Assembly (NCBI GenBank): GCA_009700715.1
Contig: WLLM01000060.1
Span: forward strand, 1-5,620
From: Actinomycetota bacterium
GTDB taxonomy: Bacteria; Actinomycetota; Actinomycetes; Nanopelagicales; Nanopelagicaceae
Length of the DNA: 5,620 nt
Direction of reading: 5' to 3'
Part shown: in pieces, positions 1 through 5,620 of the stretch
Numbering within the stretch: the first letter of the stretch is position 1
Layout of the letters: each line of letters starts with the position of its first letter
Made by a program: the position numbers and the translations under genes
The notes under the pieces: model-generated
The model's database searches: none
Seen by the model: only the letters and a program-made list of their open reading frames with translations
What the model was told of the DNA's origin: nothing

Positions 1-548
1 TAAACCTCACTGAAGCAGAACGCCTTTCTTATGCAACTGCCGAACCTGAAGAACGCTATCGCTACTGCGCGACTACTCGCACCAAGCGCGATGTCGTTGA
101 AGAGTTAGTTGGTCTGCATGCTGGCGAGCAAGTCCTGGTTATCGGCCAATACATCGATCAGTTAGATGATTTATCGGAAACCCTCGGGGTACCTGTAATT
201 AAAGGTGAGACCCCAATTAAAGAGCGCGAAAAACTCTTTGCCGCCTTCCGCACTGGTGAAATTACTTGTTTAGTTGTTTCCAAGGTTGCCAACTTCTCAG
301 TTGATTTACCTGAAGCAACGATTGCGATTCAGGTTTCTGGTGCATTTGGTTCGCGCCAGGAAGAAGCACAGCGTTTAGGACGTATCTTGCGCCCTAAAGC
401 AGATGGACGTGGTGCAAAGTTTTACTCGGTTGTCTCACGCGACACCATCGATCAAGATTTTGCACAGAACCGCCAACGCTTCCTTGCCGAGCAAGGCTAC
501 TCATACCGAATTATCGACGCAGATGATGTGTTCCAAGGGAAGATTTAA
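1..548 (+). CDS. XPB/ERCC3-type DNA helicase, C-terminal part (5' end outside window)
   Basis: Partial gene: the open frame enters from the left edge (first full codon at 3) and stops with TAA at 546-548, giving 181 visible residues. They form the second RecA-like domain of a superfamily 2 helicase of the XPB (ERCC3/RAD25) family, an ATP-driven DNA-unwinding enzyme linked to repair. Visible residues about 40-90 carry the motif IV region (VLVIGQYIDQLDDL, then GVPVIKGETPIKERE). Motif V is SKVANFSVDLPEA at about 93-105, close to the SKVGDTSFDLPEA form of eukaryotic XPB. Motif VI, with the arginine finger, is QRLGRILRPK at about 123-132. The Walker motifs lie outside the window. Bacterial XPB homologues are common in Actinobacteria, where they act without TFIIH; the exact cellular role is not visible here. 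The last 38 bases overlap the convergent glutaredoxin-like gene. Family assignment is firm. Confidence 0.93.
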   Translation, partial: NLTEAERLSYATAEPEERYRYCATTRTKRDVVEELVGLHAGEQVLVIGQYIDQLDDLSETLGVPVIKGETPIKEREKLFAAFRTGEITCLVVSKVANFSVDLPEATIAIQVSGAFGSRQEEAQRLGRILRPKADGRGAKFYSVVSRDTIDQDFAQNRQRFLAEQGYSYRIIDADDVFQGKI

Positions 549-765
549 AGCGCTCCACATCCACCTTAAAGTAGTCATGATGCTCGCCATTTATATGAAT
601 AACCGGTACTTCGTGTCCGTAAAGTTTTTCTAAATCTGGATTGCCATCTATCAGCTTTATCTCTAAATCAAAATCAAGTTCATCCTTAAGATTTTCAATA
701 ATTGTTTCAGCGCTTTCGCAGAGATGGCACCCGGTGCGAGAATAAATCGTTACGAGTGGTTTCAC
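511..765 (-). CDS. Glutaredoxin-like thiol-disulfide protein (DUF836 type)
   Basis: An 84-residue cytoplasmic protein with a thioredoxin fold. It opens with strand VTIYSRTGCHLC, placing the redox pair C13-x-x-C16 at the start of the first helix. The glutaredoxin cis-proline is in HEVPVIHING (P54), followed by the final strand and helix. Size and layout match the small glutaredoxin family PF05768 (DUF836) rather than classical GrxA/GrxC. The partner is not known; a role in thiol-disulfide exchange is the family expectation. The start is GTG at 765-763, which overlaps the TGA of the upstream 110-residue gene in a 4-base GTGA, so translation is probably coupled and no separate promoter is needed. 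Its 3' end runs 38 bases into the convergent helicase gene. The acidic pairs and histidines near the C-terminus (EHHDYF, GTHHLRR) have no role I can assign. Confidence 0.88.
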   Translation of the reverse strand: MKPLVTIYSRTGCHLCESAETIIENLKDELDFDLEIKLIDGNPDLEKLYGHEVPVIHINGEHHDYFKVDVERFKSSLGTHHLRR

Positions 766-1094
766 TTATTCTTTTTCTTTGGTGAAGTAAATGCACGATC
801 GACTAGCTCTTGGATTATCAACGTGGCATCGCCTTTGGCGCGGTAGAGATTTTCTTCAGCGTTCTTTAATAGTGTTTCAGCTGTTGTCTTGGTAACAGTA
901 CCGACCAAAGGACCATACTTCTTTGAGAAAACCTTGTGAGCGATCTCGCCAATTGAATTTGCCAACTCGGTTCGGGCTTCATCAAGTGTTGGTTCTGGAC
1001 GCGCAGAATTGCCGCTGAAATCAAGAGTTATTGGGCGCTCTGATTTCATGCGAGCGATTACCTCGGTGAAATCGGTTACTACTTCAGGGGACAT
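762..1094 (-). CDS. Conserved-looking hypothetical protein, 110 residues, upstream of glutaredoxin-like gene
   Basis: I do not recognise this protein. It starts at ATG 1094-1092, ends in TGA at 764-762, and is translationally linked to the glutaredoxin-like gene by the GTGA overlap, which supports it as a real gene. It has no signal peptide, membrane segment or cysteine. By sequence character it is mostly helical: a short N-terminal helix (about 3-18), a proline/asparagine-rich linker (about 24-36, around GNSARPEP), then long amphipathic stretches (about 36-60 and 65-100). It ends in a lysine-rich tail (SPKKKNK, 104-110) that might contact nucleic acid or simply be disordered. No good Shine-Dalgarno sequence lies upstream; a weak GAG sits 9 bases before the ATG. 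It diverges from the metalloprotease gene across a 35-50 base gap. Being coupled to a thiol-redox gene is the only functional hint. Confidence 0.75.
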   Translation of the reverse strand: MSPEVVTDFTEVIARMKSERPITLDFSGNSARPEPTLDEARTELANSIGEIAHKVFSKKYGPLVGTVTKTTAETLLKNAEENLYRAKGDATLIIQELVDRAFTSPKKKNK

Positions 1095-1115
1095 GGCGAC
1101 ATTCTCGCACCCTGA

Positions 1116-1121
1116 TAGCGT
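1116..1121 (+). promoter_or_regulatory. Candidate -10 box (TAGCGT) for the metalloprotease gene
   Basis: TAGCGT fits the actinobacterial TANNNT -10 pattern and lies in the short divergent gap. It ends 8 bases before the ATG at 1130, the same spacing seen for the TAGGCT box before the gene at 5524. Transcription starting about 7-9 bases downstream would make the ATG at 1130 leaderless or nearly so. No convincing -35 hexamer is seen 16-18 bases upstream, where the sequence is already the 5' end of the divergent gene. The hexamer is short and could be chance. Confidence 0.3.
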
Positions 1122-1134
1122 TAGGCGCTATGGC

Positions 1135-1140
1135 AAGGAA
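1135..1140 (+). promoter_or_regulatory. Shine-Dalgarno AAGGAA favouring the start at 1145
   Basis: AAGGAA lies 4 bases before the in-frame ATG at 1145-1147 and inside the first codons of the longer alternative that starts at 1130. It supports 1145 as the translation start and yields a shorter signal peptide with a compact basic n-region (MRIPTR). The competing ATG at 1130 has only a weak TAGG upstream but could be used on a leaderless transcript. Confidence 0.5.
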
Positions 1141-1144
1141 ATTT

Positions 1145-3511
1145 ATGCGAATCCCCACTCGCTCTGTTGCCATACTCACAGCGATCTCCGCACTATTACT
1201 CGGATTAATCGCACCAACTTCGGCAGAAGCTCTAGTTCAAGTTCGTCCTGCTACTCAATGGGGCAACGTATATGCAGGTCCTGCAACCAATATTCGCCAG
1301 GCATCTCAACCTAAAGTTGCAAAACTTGAGAAGAAATCTAAATTTATTGTTAAGTACAACAACTTCCCTGAGTGGACTAAGGCGCAAGTTCAAGCATCGA
1401 TCGATGTTTGGGCAGCGAACTTTGAATCAAAAGTACCGATTTACATCGAAGCAACCTGGGGGCGTTCTTCTTCATTTAGCATCTTAGGAAGTGCTCGTCC
1501 CGGAAGTTACTTTTCAAATTTTAACGGTGCACCTGATGCGAGCCTTTGGTATCCCTCAGCACTTGCCAACGCGCTAGCCGGAAAAGATTTAGATGGCGAT
1601 AACCCCGAAATGATTATCACCGTTAACTCACTTGCTAGTTGGTATCGCGGAACCGGATCTGGTCCAAGCAAGTCTGAATACGATCTGCAATCAGTGATTC
1701 TGCATGAGATGGCGCATGGTTTAGGTTTCCTTTCAACCGATAGTTATGACGATTTCTTTGGCTACGGTTCAATCGATCAACCAACTGCCTACGATGCCTA
1801 CGTTCAAACAGGTGACGGCCGCAGACTTTCAGACCTACCTTCACCATCACTTGAATTAGGAGAAGCGTTAACTTCAAAGCTTGTTTGGTCAGGAGCTCTT
1901 GGAATCGCTGCAAATGGTGGTGTTAAACCGCTGCTCTACACTCCAAAAAATTATGAAGATGGCTCTTCGGTAAGCCATCTAGATGAAGCAACTTTTTCTA
2001 GCGCCGGTCCTGATGCAGTTATGTCGCCAAATCTAGATGCGGGTGAAATTTTTCATGAGCCCGGGCCACTGTTATTAGCGATGATGCAAGATCTACGCAA
2101 TAAACCGCCAGTTGGTATTGCAGTTGGAATTCCGCAGCAAGTACGCAATGCCCAAGCGCTGATCTCTGATAGCGCTGCAATCATCCGCTTTGATCCACCA
2201 GCAAACGCGCGCGCTGCACAAATAACTAGTTATACGGTTAGAAATGTAAAGACTGGCGCTGAAAAGAGCTACACCAATAGCCCTGTCGTTCTCACGGGAT
2301 TAAAGAACGGCACTTCTTATACCTTTTCTATTACCGCATCTAACTCTCTAGGAACATCTGATCCGATAACAACCAATGCTGTAATTCCACAAGCGGGTTG
2401 GAAAAAGACGGTGATTGATCCCGCGGCACAAGCGCATAATTTAACTAGCGTTACCTTTAATACAAACCCAGCTGTTATTTATCAAGATGCAATTAATGGC
2501 GCTTTGAAGTTGGCTCTCTGGAACGGAAAAGTTTGGAGCAAGTTAACAGTTGATGGACGTGGTGGAACTTCAGGTCGTACCCGTAACGCAATTTCAGGTG
2601 AAGTCTCTGCATGTGTAAGTGGATATGGAAAGACTCAAAACTTGCATATCTTCTACGCCGATTCGATAGATAAAGATCTACGTTACGCAATTTATGATGG
2701 CAAAACCTTTAAATATGAAGTTGTAGATGGCAATGGTGGTGCGGTAAATAACTATGAAGATCCAATCCGTGTGCGCACCGCAAGTGATGTCAGCGTTTCA
2801 AATGCTTGTTCTGTAAGTTCAGCTGGAGTTCAAGTCTTCTACCGCGATGAATCTCAAGGGATTTTGCTTGGTGCGGTTAAAGCAAAGGGCTCCACTGATT
2901 GGAAATATGAATTAGTTGATGGCGATCGCAAGACAGATGATCGCACCACGGGCGATGTTGGTTTTCATTTGGATGCGCTCTTCGATGGTAAAGAAACGAT
3001 CTTGCTTTATGACTCGATTCTTACTATCAATCAAAGAAAAGAAGCGACTTCGGGTGCGATTCGTGTTGCCAAGCGAAGTGGTCTGTCATCGGCGAGTTGG
3101 AAATATCAAACTCTAGACAGCTCTGGCGGACCAATCGCAGTAGTTGGTTATGACGTGAATTTGCAGAAAGGTGCGCGCGGAATTTTGGCCACGTGGCTAA
3201 CCTCTTCCACGCTCACCTTGCCACGCGCTGAACAATTGCGATGGGCTTACTTAGATGCACCGACCGTGTTCACAACGGTTCCAACCACAGGCTTCGGCAC
3301 TCCTTCCAAGTTCTTAAGTAGCGACGGTTCGACCAGTATTTTCAACTGCCAAGAGCGTTTATGTGCAGTAGATATCTCAAAGAGCGCCATCACCTTAGTT
3401 TCCAAAGAACAGAGCTCCGACGGAATCGATTCAACTTGGATCGTAATAAATAAGGTGCGTTACTTAATTGCCGGAATTGGCAATCAACTTATTTCGATGC
3501 GCCCACTTTAA
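1145..3511 (+). CDS. Secreted zinc metalloprotease with FnIII-like domain and C-terminal beta-propeller repeats
   Basis: A 788-residue exported protein (793 if ATG 1130 is used). Residues 1-29 are a signal peptide: basic n-region, hydrophobic core ILTAISALLLGLIA, AEA before the likely cut at 29/30. Residues about 66-320 are the catalytic domain. HEMAHGLGF at 187-195 gives zinc ligands H187 and H191 and general base E188. Downstream are SSVSHLDEATF (H278), AVMSPNL, and GEIFHEPGPLLLAMMQDL (H304), the arrangement I know from bacterial proteases of the HELGHGLGF type. The metzincin-type third histidine is absent (HGLGFLST), so the third ligand is unassigned; H278 and H304 are candidates. About 322-418 resemble a fibronectin type III domain (TSYTVRNVKTG, LKNGTSYTFSITASN). 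From W419 onward are five repeats of the LKYAxWxGxxW..VD type spaced 58-65 residues, probably a propeller used for surface or glycan binding (inference). No anchor or sorting signal is visible, so it is probably released or loosely wall-bound. The 3' end overlaps the convergent gene by 23 bases. Confidence 0.87.
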   Translation: MRIPTRSVAILTAISALLLGLIAPTSAEALVQVRPATQWGNVYAGPATNIRQASQPKVAKLEKKSKFIVKYNNFPEWTKAQVQASIDVWAANFESKVPIYIEATWGRSSSFSILGSARPGSYFSNFNGAPDASLWYPSALANALAGKDLDGDNPEMIITVNSLASWYRGTGSGPSKSEYDLQSVILHEMAHGLGFLSTDSYDDFFGYGSIDQPTAYDAYVQTGDGRRLSDLPSPSLELGEALTSKLVWSGALGIAANGGVKPLLYTPKNYEDGSSVSHLDEATFSSAGPDAVMSPNLDAGEIFHEPGPLLLAMMQDLRNKPPVGIAVGIPQQVRNAQALISDSAAIIRFDPPANARAAQITSYTVRNVKTGAEKSYTNSPVVLTGLKNGTSYTFSITASNSLGTSDPITTNAVIPQAGWKKTVIDPAAQAHNLTSVTFNTNPAVIYQDAINGALKLALWNGKVWSKLTVDGRGGTSGRTRNAISGEVSACVSGYGKTQNLHIFYADSIDKDLRYAIYDGKTFKYEVVDGNGGAVNNYEDPIRVRTASDVSVSNACSVSSAGVQVFYRDESQGILLGAVKAKGSTDWKYELVDGDRKTDDRTTGDVGFHLDALFDGKETILLYDSILTINQRKEATSGAIRVAKRSGLSSASWKYQTLDSSGGPIAVVGYDVNLQKGARGILATWLTSSTLTLPRAEQLRWAYLDAPTVFTTVPTTGFGTPSKFLSSDGSTSIFNCQERLCAVDISKSAITLVSKEQSSDGIDSTWIVINKVRYLIAGIGNQLISMRPL
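2402..3290 (+). repeat. Five protein-level propeller repeats in the metalloprotease C-terminal region
   Basis: Divergent repeats, visible only in the translation. The cores are LALWNGKVWSKLTVDG (alanine at 457), RYAIYDGKTFKYEVVDG (515), LLGAVKAKGSTDWKYELVDG (577), IRVAKRSGLSSASWKYQTLD (642) and LRWAYLDAPTVFTTV (701); spacings are 58, 62, 65 and 59 residues. Each is preceded by an I/V-x-Y-x-D-like strand (VIYQD, IFYAD, VFYRD, LLYDS). This matches the LKYAYWNG..W..ETVDS blade repeat found in many secreted bacterial proteins. The preceding WKKTVID at 419-425 looks like the outer strand that closes the ring, and residues after 715 may form a further blade. Confidence 0.7.
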
Positions 3512-4694
3512 ATATCGAATTTTCAGTCAAGATAAATAAGCCGCCATCCAACGAATATGTCACAGCCTTTACTTGGCTTAGATCTGCACCAGTAAAGGCG
3601 CCAACTATTACCCCTTTGCTATCAAATTGAATAGCCAGGCTTTGACCCTTCACCGCTTTAAAGTTACTTACCCCTTTTATTGCAGCAGTCGGCTCGAGGA
3701 TTGTATAGAAAGAGTTATTTGGACCATTGGTTGCTAGAGCAGTTCCGGTAGATGTGATTCGAGTAGTCCAAGTTGGGGCAAAGGTATTTGTAAATTTGGT
3801 GATCGCACTTTCTGTAACTGCACCTGATTTAACCGAACCAGTTAAGAAGAGCGTAGATGTTGCACTGCTCCAATTTCGATAACCCTTCGGAGCTGAACTT
3901 CTCACAACCGAGGTAACGGTTCCGGCCTTAGAAATCTTTACTAAGACCCCATCTTCACGTCCAACCAGCTTCTTACCGCCTAAAGTTTCGCTACTTGAAC
4001 CGAAGACGCTGCTTGAGCCATCGATGGAACGGACAATCGCAGATAACTTTGTCTTGGCGGTTCCGATTCTTATCTCTTTACTAAATACGCCTTTAGCGTT
4101 GGTGCTAATTACAAACGGACCAGATTCGCGAGATGCCAATATGGATACGCCAGTTGCACTTACTGCCATGGCATCGACTAACGAAATATCGTTCTGAGTA
4201 ACTGTAAATTTCTCTTGCACTTCACCCAATGGGTTTAACTTCCAAAGCGTTAGTAGTCGCATATCTGGTCGCTGCGGCGAAGGTGTCTCAATGATTACGC
4301 CATCAGGATTTAGCCCCGTTGCGCCTGCGGTAGCGGTATCTGCAGTAATCGGAGCTGCCGAGTTGCCCGCAATCCAGATATTTCCTTGGCTATCTGGCGC
4401 GATCGCTGTTGCCACTTCATCTAAGCCAGAATCAATGGTTTTAGACCAGAGCGGGGTACCTGAGAAATCGCGTGCTTGTATTTCAATATCTGCCGTTGCT
4501 GACGAGATATTCCTAGCTGTCACTACTGCTTTATTTGTAGATGCGATTAACTCAACACCAACGCCATCGCTCCATTTGGTAATTGGCTTAACTGCGACTG
4601 ATTTTAGCGCGGCACCGGCATTGTTTGGCGCGGCCAAAGCCAAAACTAGGGCTGGAAGTAAAAGATATTTACGCAAGTTCTTGCGAGCGATCAC
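3489..4694 (-). CDS. Secreted beta-propeller-like protein, function unknown
   Basis: A 401-residue exported protein. Residues 1-28 are a signal peptide: basic MIARKNLRK, core YLLLPALVLALAA, AGA before the likely cut at 28/29. The mature part has no cysteine and no membrane segment. It is built of loose repeats with the pattern strand, loop with glycine, strand, then D/S-x-x-G-x-x-x-I-x-G. Clear copies are DSQGNIWIAGNS (101-112), SATGVSILASRE (179-190), SIDGSSSVFGSSS (223-235), NGPNNSFYTILE (323-334) and SLDGGLFILTEN (381-392), with a weaker STLFLTGSV (280-288). This suggests a six- or seven-bladed propeller, resembling the SBBP/delta-60 class of secreted proteins. No catalytic residues are evident; binding is more likely than enzymology. 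The start is GTG at 4694-4692, chosen because GAAGG lies 6 bases upstream. It overlaps the end of proC by 26 bases and converges on the metalloprotease gene with a 23-base overlap. The function is not known. Confidence 0.82.
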   Translation of the reverse strand: MIARKNLRKYLLLPALVLALAAPNNAGAALKSVAVKPITKWSDGVGVELIASTNKAVVTARNISSATADIEIQARDFSGTPLWSKTIDSGLDEVATAIAPDSQGNIWIAGNSAAPITADTATAGATGLNPDGVIIETPSPQRPDMRLLTLWKLNPLGEVQEKFTVTQNDISLVDAMAVSATGVSILASRESGPFVISTNAKGVFSKEIRIGTAKTKLSAIVRSIDGSSSVFGSSSETLGGKKLVGREDGVLVKISKAGTVTSVVRSSAPKGYRNWSSATSTLFLTGSVKSGAVTESAITKFTNTFAPTWTTRITSTGTALATNGPNNSFYTILEPTAAIKGVSNFKAVKGQSLAIQFDSKGVIVGAFTGADLSQVKAVTYSLDGGLFILTENSIFKVGASK

Positions 4695-5493
4695 GTGCTG
4701 CCTTCATTGCTTTTGCAACGGTTGCCGAAATATCTGAATCGTTAAAAGAATTTAGCGCGGCAAAGGTAGTCCCATTTGGGCTCGTAACTTTTTCGCGCAG
4801 CGTTGTTGGCGAATCACCAGATTGATCAAGGAGCTTCGCGGCTCCGACAATTGTTTGAATTGTCAGAGTTGTTGCATCCTCTTGAGATAGTCCAAGCGCT
4901 ACTGCGCCATCGACCATCGCTTCTACAAATCTAAAGAAATAGGCTGGCCCTGAACCGCTAGTGGCGGTTACCGCATCCTGCAGATCTTCATCTACTTCAA
5001 TAACTTTTCCTACTGCACCTAAGAAACCAAGGGTAAAATCTCTCTGCTCTGGCGATACAAGTCCGCAACAAGAGATGGCTGACATACCTGCTCCGACCAG
5101 AGTCGGCGTATTTGGCATCACGCGAATAACTGGATTGGCAGAAGTTCCGATGGCGTCGGCGATACCGCGGATCTGCTTGCCGGCTACGAAGGAGATAATT
5201 AAGACGCCGTGGCGAATCGTCTGCTTAATCTCGGCTAAAACAGTGGCCATATCTTGTGGCTTAACCACTAAGAGAATTAGGTCGCACTTGGCAACGTTCT
5301 CACTTAACGCTTCATTTGCTACTTTGTAACGATCCATTAACTCTGCAGCTCGTTCTTCACGCTTTTCCGAGATAGTTATCTTTGATGGCGCAATTCCGTA
5401 GCTAATTAAGGCAGAGATCAGCGCTTCGCCCATAACGCCAGCCCCAATAACGGCGATGTTGGTCTCAGAAAACGTTTTCGCTGAATTAGCCAT
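4669..5493 (-). CDS. proC: Pyrroline-5-carboxylate reductase
   Basis: A 274-residue cytoplasmic enzyme catalysing the last step of proline synthesis: NAD(P)H-dependent reduction of 1-pyrroline-5-carboxylate to L-proline. Length is normal for the family. The N-terminal Rossmann domain has the dinucleotide motif GAGVMG at 17-22, the VKPQD loop at 77-81, and RVMPNTP at 124-130. The C-terminal helical dimerisation domain starts with [12 protein letters not shown] at 176-187. It contains the family signature region around [11 protein letters not shown] (192-202), and ends with [11 protein letters not shown] at 233-243. All expected motifs are present, so it should be active. The ATG at 5493-5491 has no Shine-Dalgarno sequence, but a TACTCT box lies 6 bases upstream, consistent with a leaderless message. 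The gene is divergent from the partial gene at 5524, and its last 26 bases overlap the secreted propeller gene downstream. Confidence 0.97.
   Translation of the reverse strand: MANSAKTFSETNIAVIGAGVMGEALISALISYGIAPSKITISEKREERAAELMDRYKVANEALSENVAKCDLILLVVKPQDMATVLAEIKQTIRHGVLIISFVAGKQIRGIADAIGTSANPVIRVMPNTPTLVGAGMSAISCCGLVSPEQRDFTLGFLGAVGKVIEVDEDLQDAVTATSGSGPAYFFRFVEAMVDGAVALGLSQEDATTLTIQTIVGAAKLLDQSGDSPTTLREKVTSPNGTTFAALNSFNDSDISATVAKAMKAARDRSQELA
4701..4705 (-). promoter_or_regulatory. Shine-Dalgarno GAAGG inside proC, setting the GTG start at 4694
   Basis: Read on the minus strand, GAAGG is followed by 6 bases (CAGCAC) and then GTG. It lies within the last codons of proC, so the secreted propeller gene can be translated from the proC message. 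Downstream TTG codons (for example 4676-4674) lack comparable support and would remove the basic n-region of the signal peptide. Confidence 0.6.
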
Positions 5494-5499
5494 AGCGAA

Positions 5500-5505
5500 A
5501 GAGTA
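5500..5505 (-). promoter_or_regulatory. Candidate -10 box (TACTCT) for leaderless proC
   Basis: Read on the minus strand, TACTCT fits TANNNT and lies 6 bases before the proC ATG, the distance expected if transcription starts at or next to the ATG. A CTGACA resembling a -35 box lies 19 bases further upstream, a long spacing that makes it doubtful. The absence of a ribosome-binding site supports the leaderless reading. Confidence 0.45.
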
Positions 5506-5509
5506 CGCG

Positions 5510-5515
5510 TAGGCT
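5510..5515 (+). promoter_or_regulatory. Candidate -10 box (TAGGCT) for the gene starting at 5524
   Basis: TAGGCT fits TANNNT and ends 8 bases before the ATG at 5524, with no Shine-Dalgarno sequence in between, so a leaderless transcript is likely. It is back to back with the proC box, only CGCG separating the two; the palindrome TACGCGTA (5504-5511) spans their inner edges. No good -35 element is seen; TTAGCC at 5486-5491 is the best and is weak. Confidence 0.4.
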
Positions 5516-5523
5516 CTGCGACT

Positions 5524-5620
5524 ATGTCAGAAATTAAGCCAGGTTTCGCACGCGATTGGGTCGAATTCACAGATCCCAACGATCCCGAGGAAATCTTTAA
5601 ATGCGACCTCACTTGGCTGA
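5524..5620 (+). CDS. N-terminus of a probable YkgJ-like cysteine-rich protein (3' end outside window)
   Basis: Only 32 codons are visible, starting [15 protein letters not shown] and including [16 protein letters not shown]. The frame is open to the right edge. The DP-x-DP-E-x-[IVF]-F-[RK]-C-D-L-T-W-L pattern is one I associate with an actinobacterial protein annotated as YkgJ-family or zinc/iron-chelating-domain protein, in which this first cysteine (C27 here) is followed by a cysteine cluster. The cluster itself is beyond the edge, so metal binding cannot be confirmed. It has no signal peptide. The gene is divergent from proC across 30 bases and appears to be leaderless. The gene call is good; the family is from memory of the N-terminal pattern. 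Confidence 0.65.
   Translation, partial: MSEIKPGFARDWVEFTDPNDPEEIFKCDLTWL

Noticed and set aside
403..416. GATGGACGTGGTG seen here and again near 2552
   Set aside because: Two 13-base matches in unrelated coding contexts (helicase D-G-R-G-A and propeller D-G-R-G-G) are explained by the shared peptide and codon preference, not a mobile or regulatory repeat.
403..633. 76-residue plus-strand open frame over the helicase/glutaredoxin junction
   Set aside because: It is out of frame with the helicase and antisense to the glutaredoxin-like gene, both of which carry clear family motifs.
2923..2932. GCGATCGC octamer, seen again near 4400, resembling the cyanobacterial HIP1 repeat
   Set aside because: Only two copies were noticed in 5.6 kb, both inside coding sequence where Asp/Ala/Arg codons explain them; nothing else points to Cyanobacteria.
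3505..3560. Possible bidirectional terminator after the convergent genes
   Set aside because: No G+C-rich hairpin followed by a T-run is visible; the A+T-rich stretch is coding sequence of the minus-strand gene.
4291..4737. 148-residue plus-strand open frame
   Set aside because: It lies antisense to the secreted propeller gene and the end of proC. Its alanine/valine-rich translation shows no domain, whereas the opposite strand has a signal peptide, repeats and a ribosome-binding site.
4961..5329. 122-residue plus-strand open frame
   Set aside because: Fully antisense to proC, whose motifs are intact; the plus-strand translation resembles no family and has no start signal.

Overview
The window is a compact piece of what looks like a streamlined actinobacterial chromosome, plausibly from a small-genome freshwater lineage of the Nanopelagicales (acI) type. 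The evidence is moderate G+C by eye, the actinobacteria-style gene next to proC, a bacterial XPB-type helicase, GTG starts, probable leaderless promoters with TANNNT -10 boxes, and almost no non-coding DNA. The lineage is an inference. No rRNA, tRNA, CRISPR array, transposon or integrase was seen, and no stretch of 300 bases lacks a gene. Four of the six gene junctions overlap; the only gaps are a divergent one of 35-50 bases near 1095-1144 and one of 30 bases at 5494-5523.

Left part: the C-terminal half of an XPB/ERCC3-family DNA helicase runs rightward off the left edge and ends at 548. Tail to tail with it, and overlapping it by 38 bases, lies a leftward two-gene unit. This unit has a 110-residue protein of unknown function followed by a small glutaredoxin-like thiol protein, joined by a GTGA stop/start overlap.

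Centre: rightward from about 1145 is the largest gene, a secreted protein of about 790 residues. It has a signal peptide, a HEMAHGLGF zinc-metalloprotease domain, a fibronectin type III-like domain, and a C-terminal repeat region that reads as a beta-propeller. It collides, with a 23-base tail overlap, with a leftward gene for a second secreted protein of 401 residues. That protein also looks like a beta-propeller, with a different repeat type.

Right part: the 401-residue protein follows proC (pyrroline-5-carboxylate reductase, proline biosynthesis) on the same strand with a 26-base overlap, so a housekeeping gene and a secreted protein share a transcription unit. proC and a rightward gene cut by the right edge (probably an actinobacterial YkgJ-like cysteine-rich protein) diverge from a 30-base spacer. 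The spacer carries two back-to-back candidate -10 boxes around a TACGCGTA palindrome.

Nothing in the window amounts to a recognisable defence, mobile or biosynthetic system. The least ordinary content is the pair of convergent secreted propeller proteins, one fused to a protease, and the very tight gene packing.
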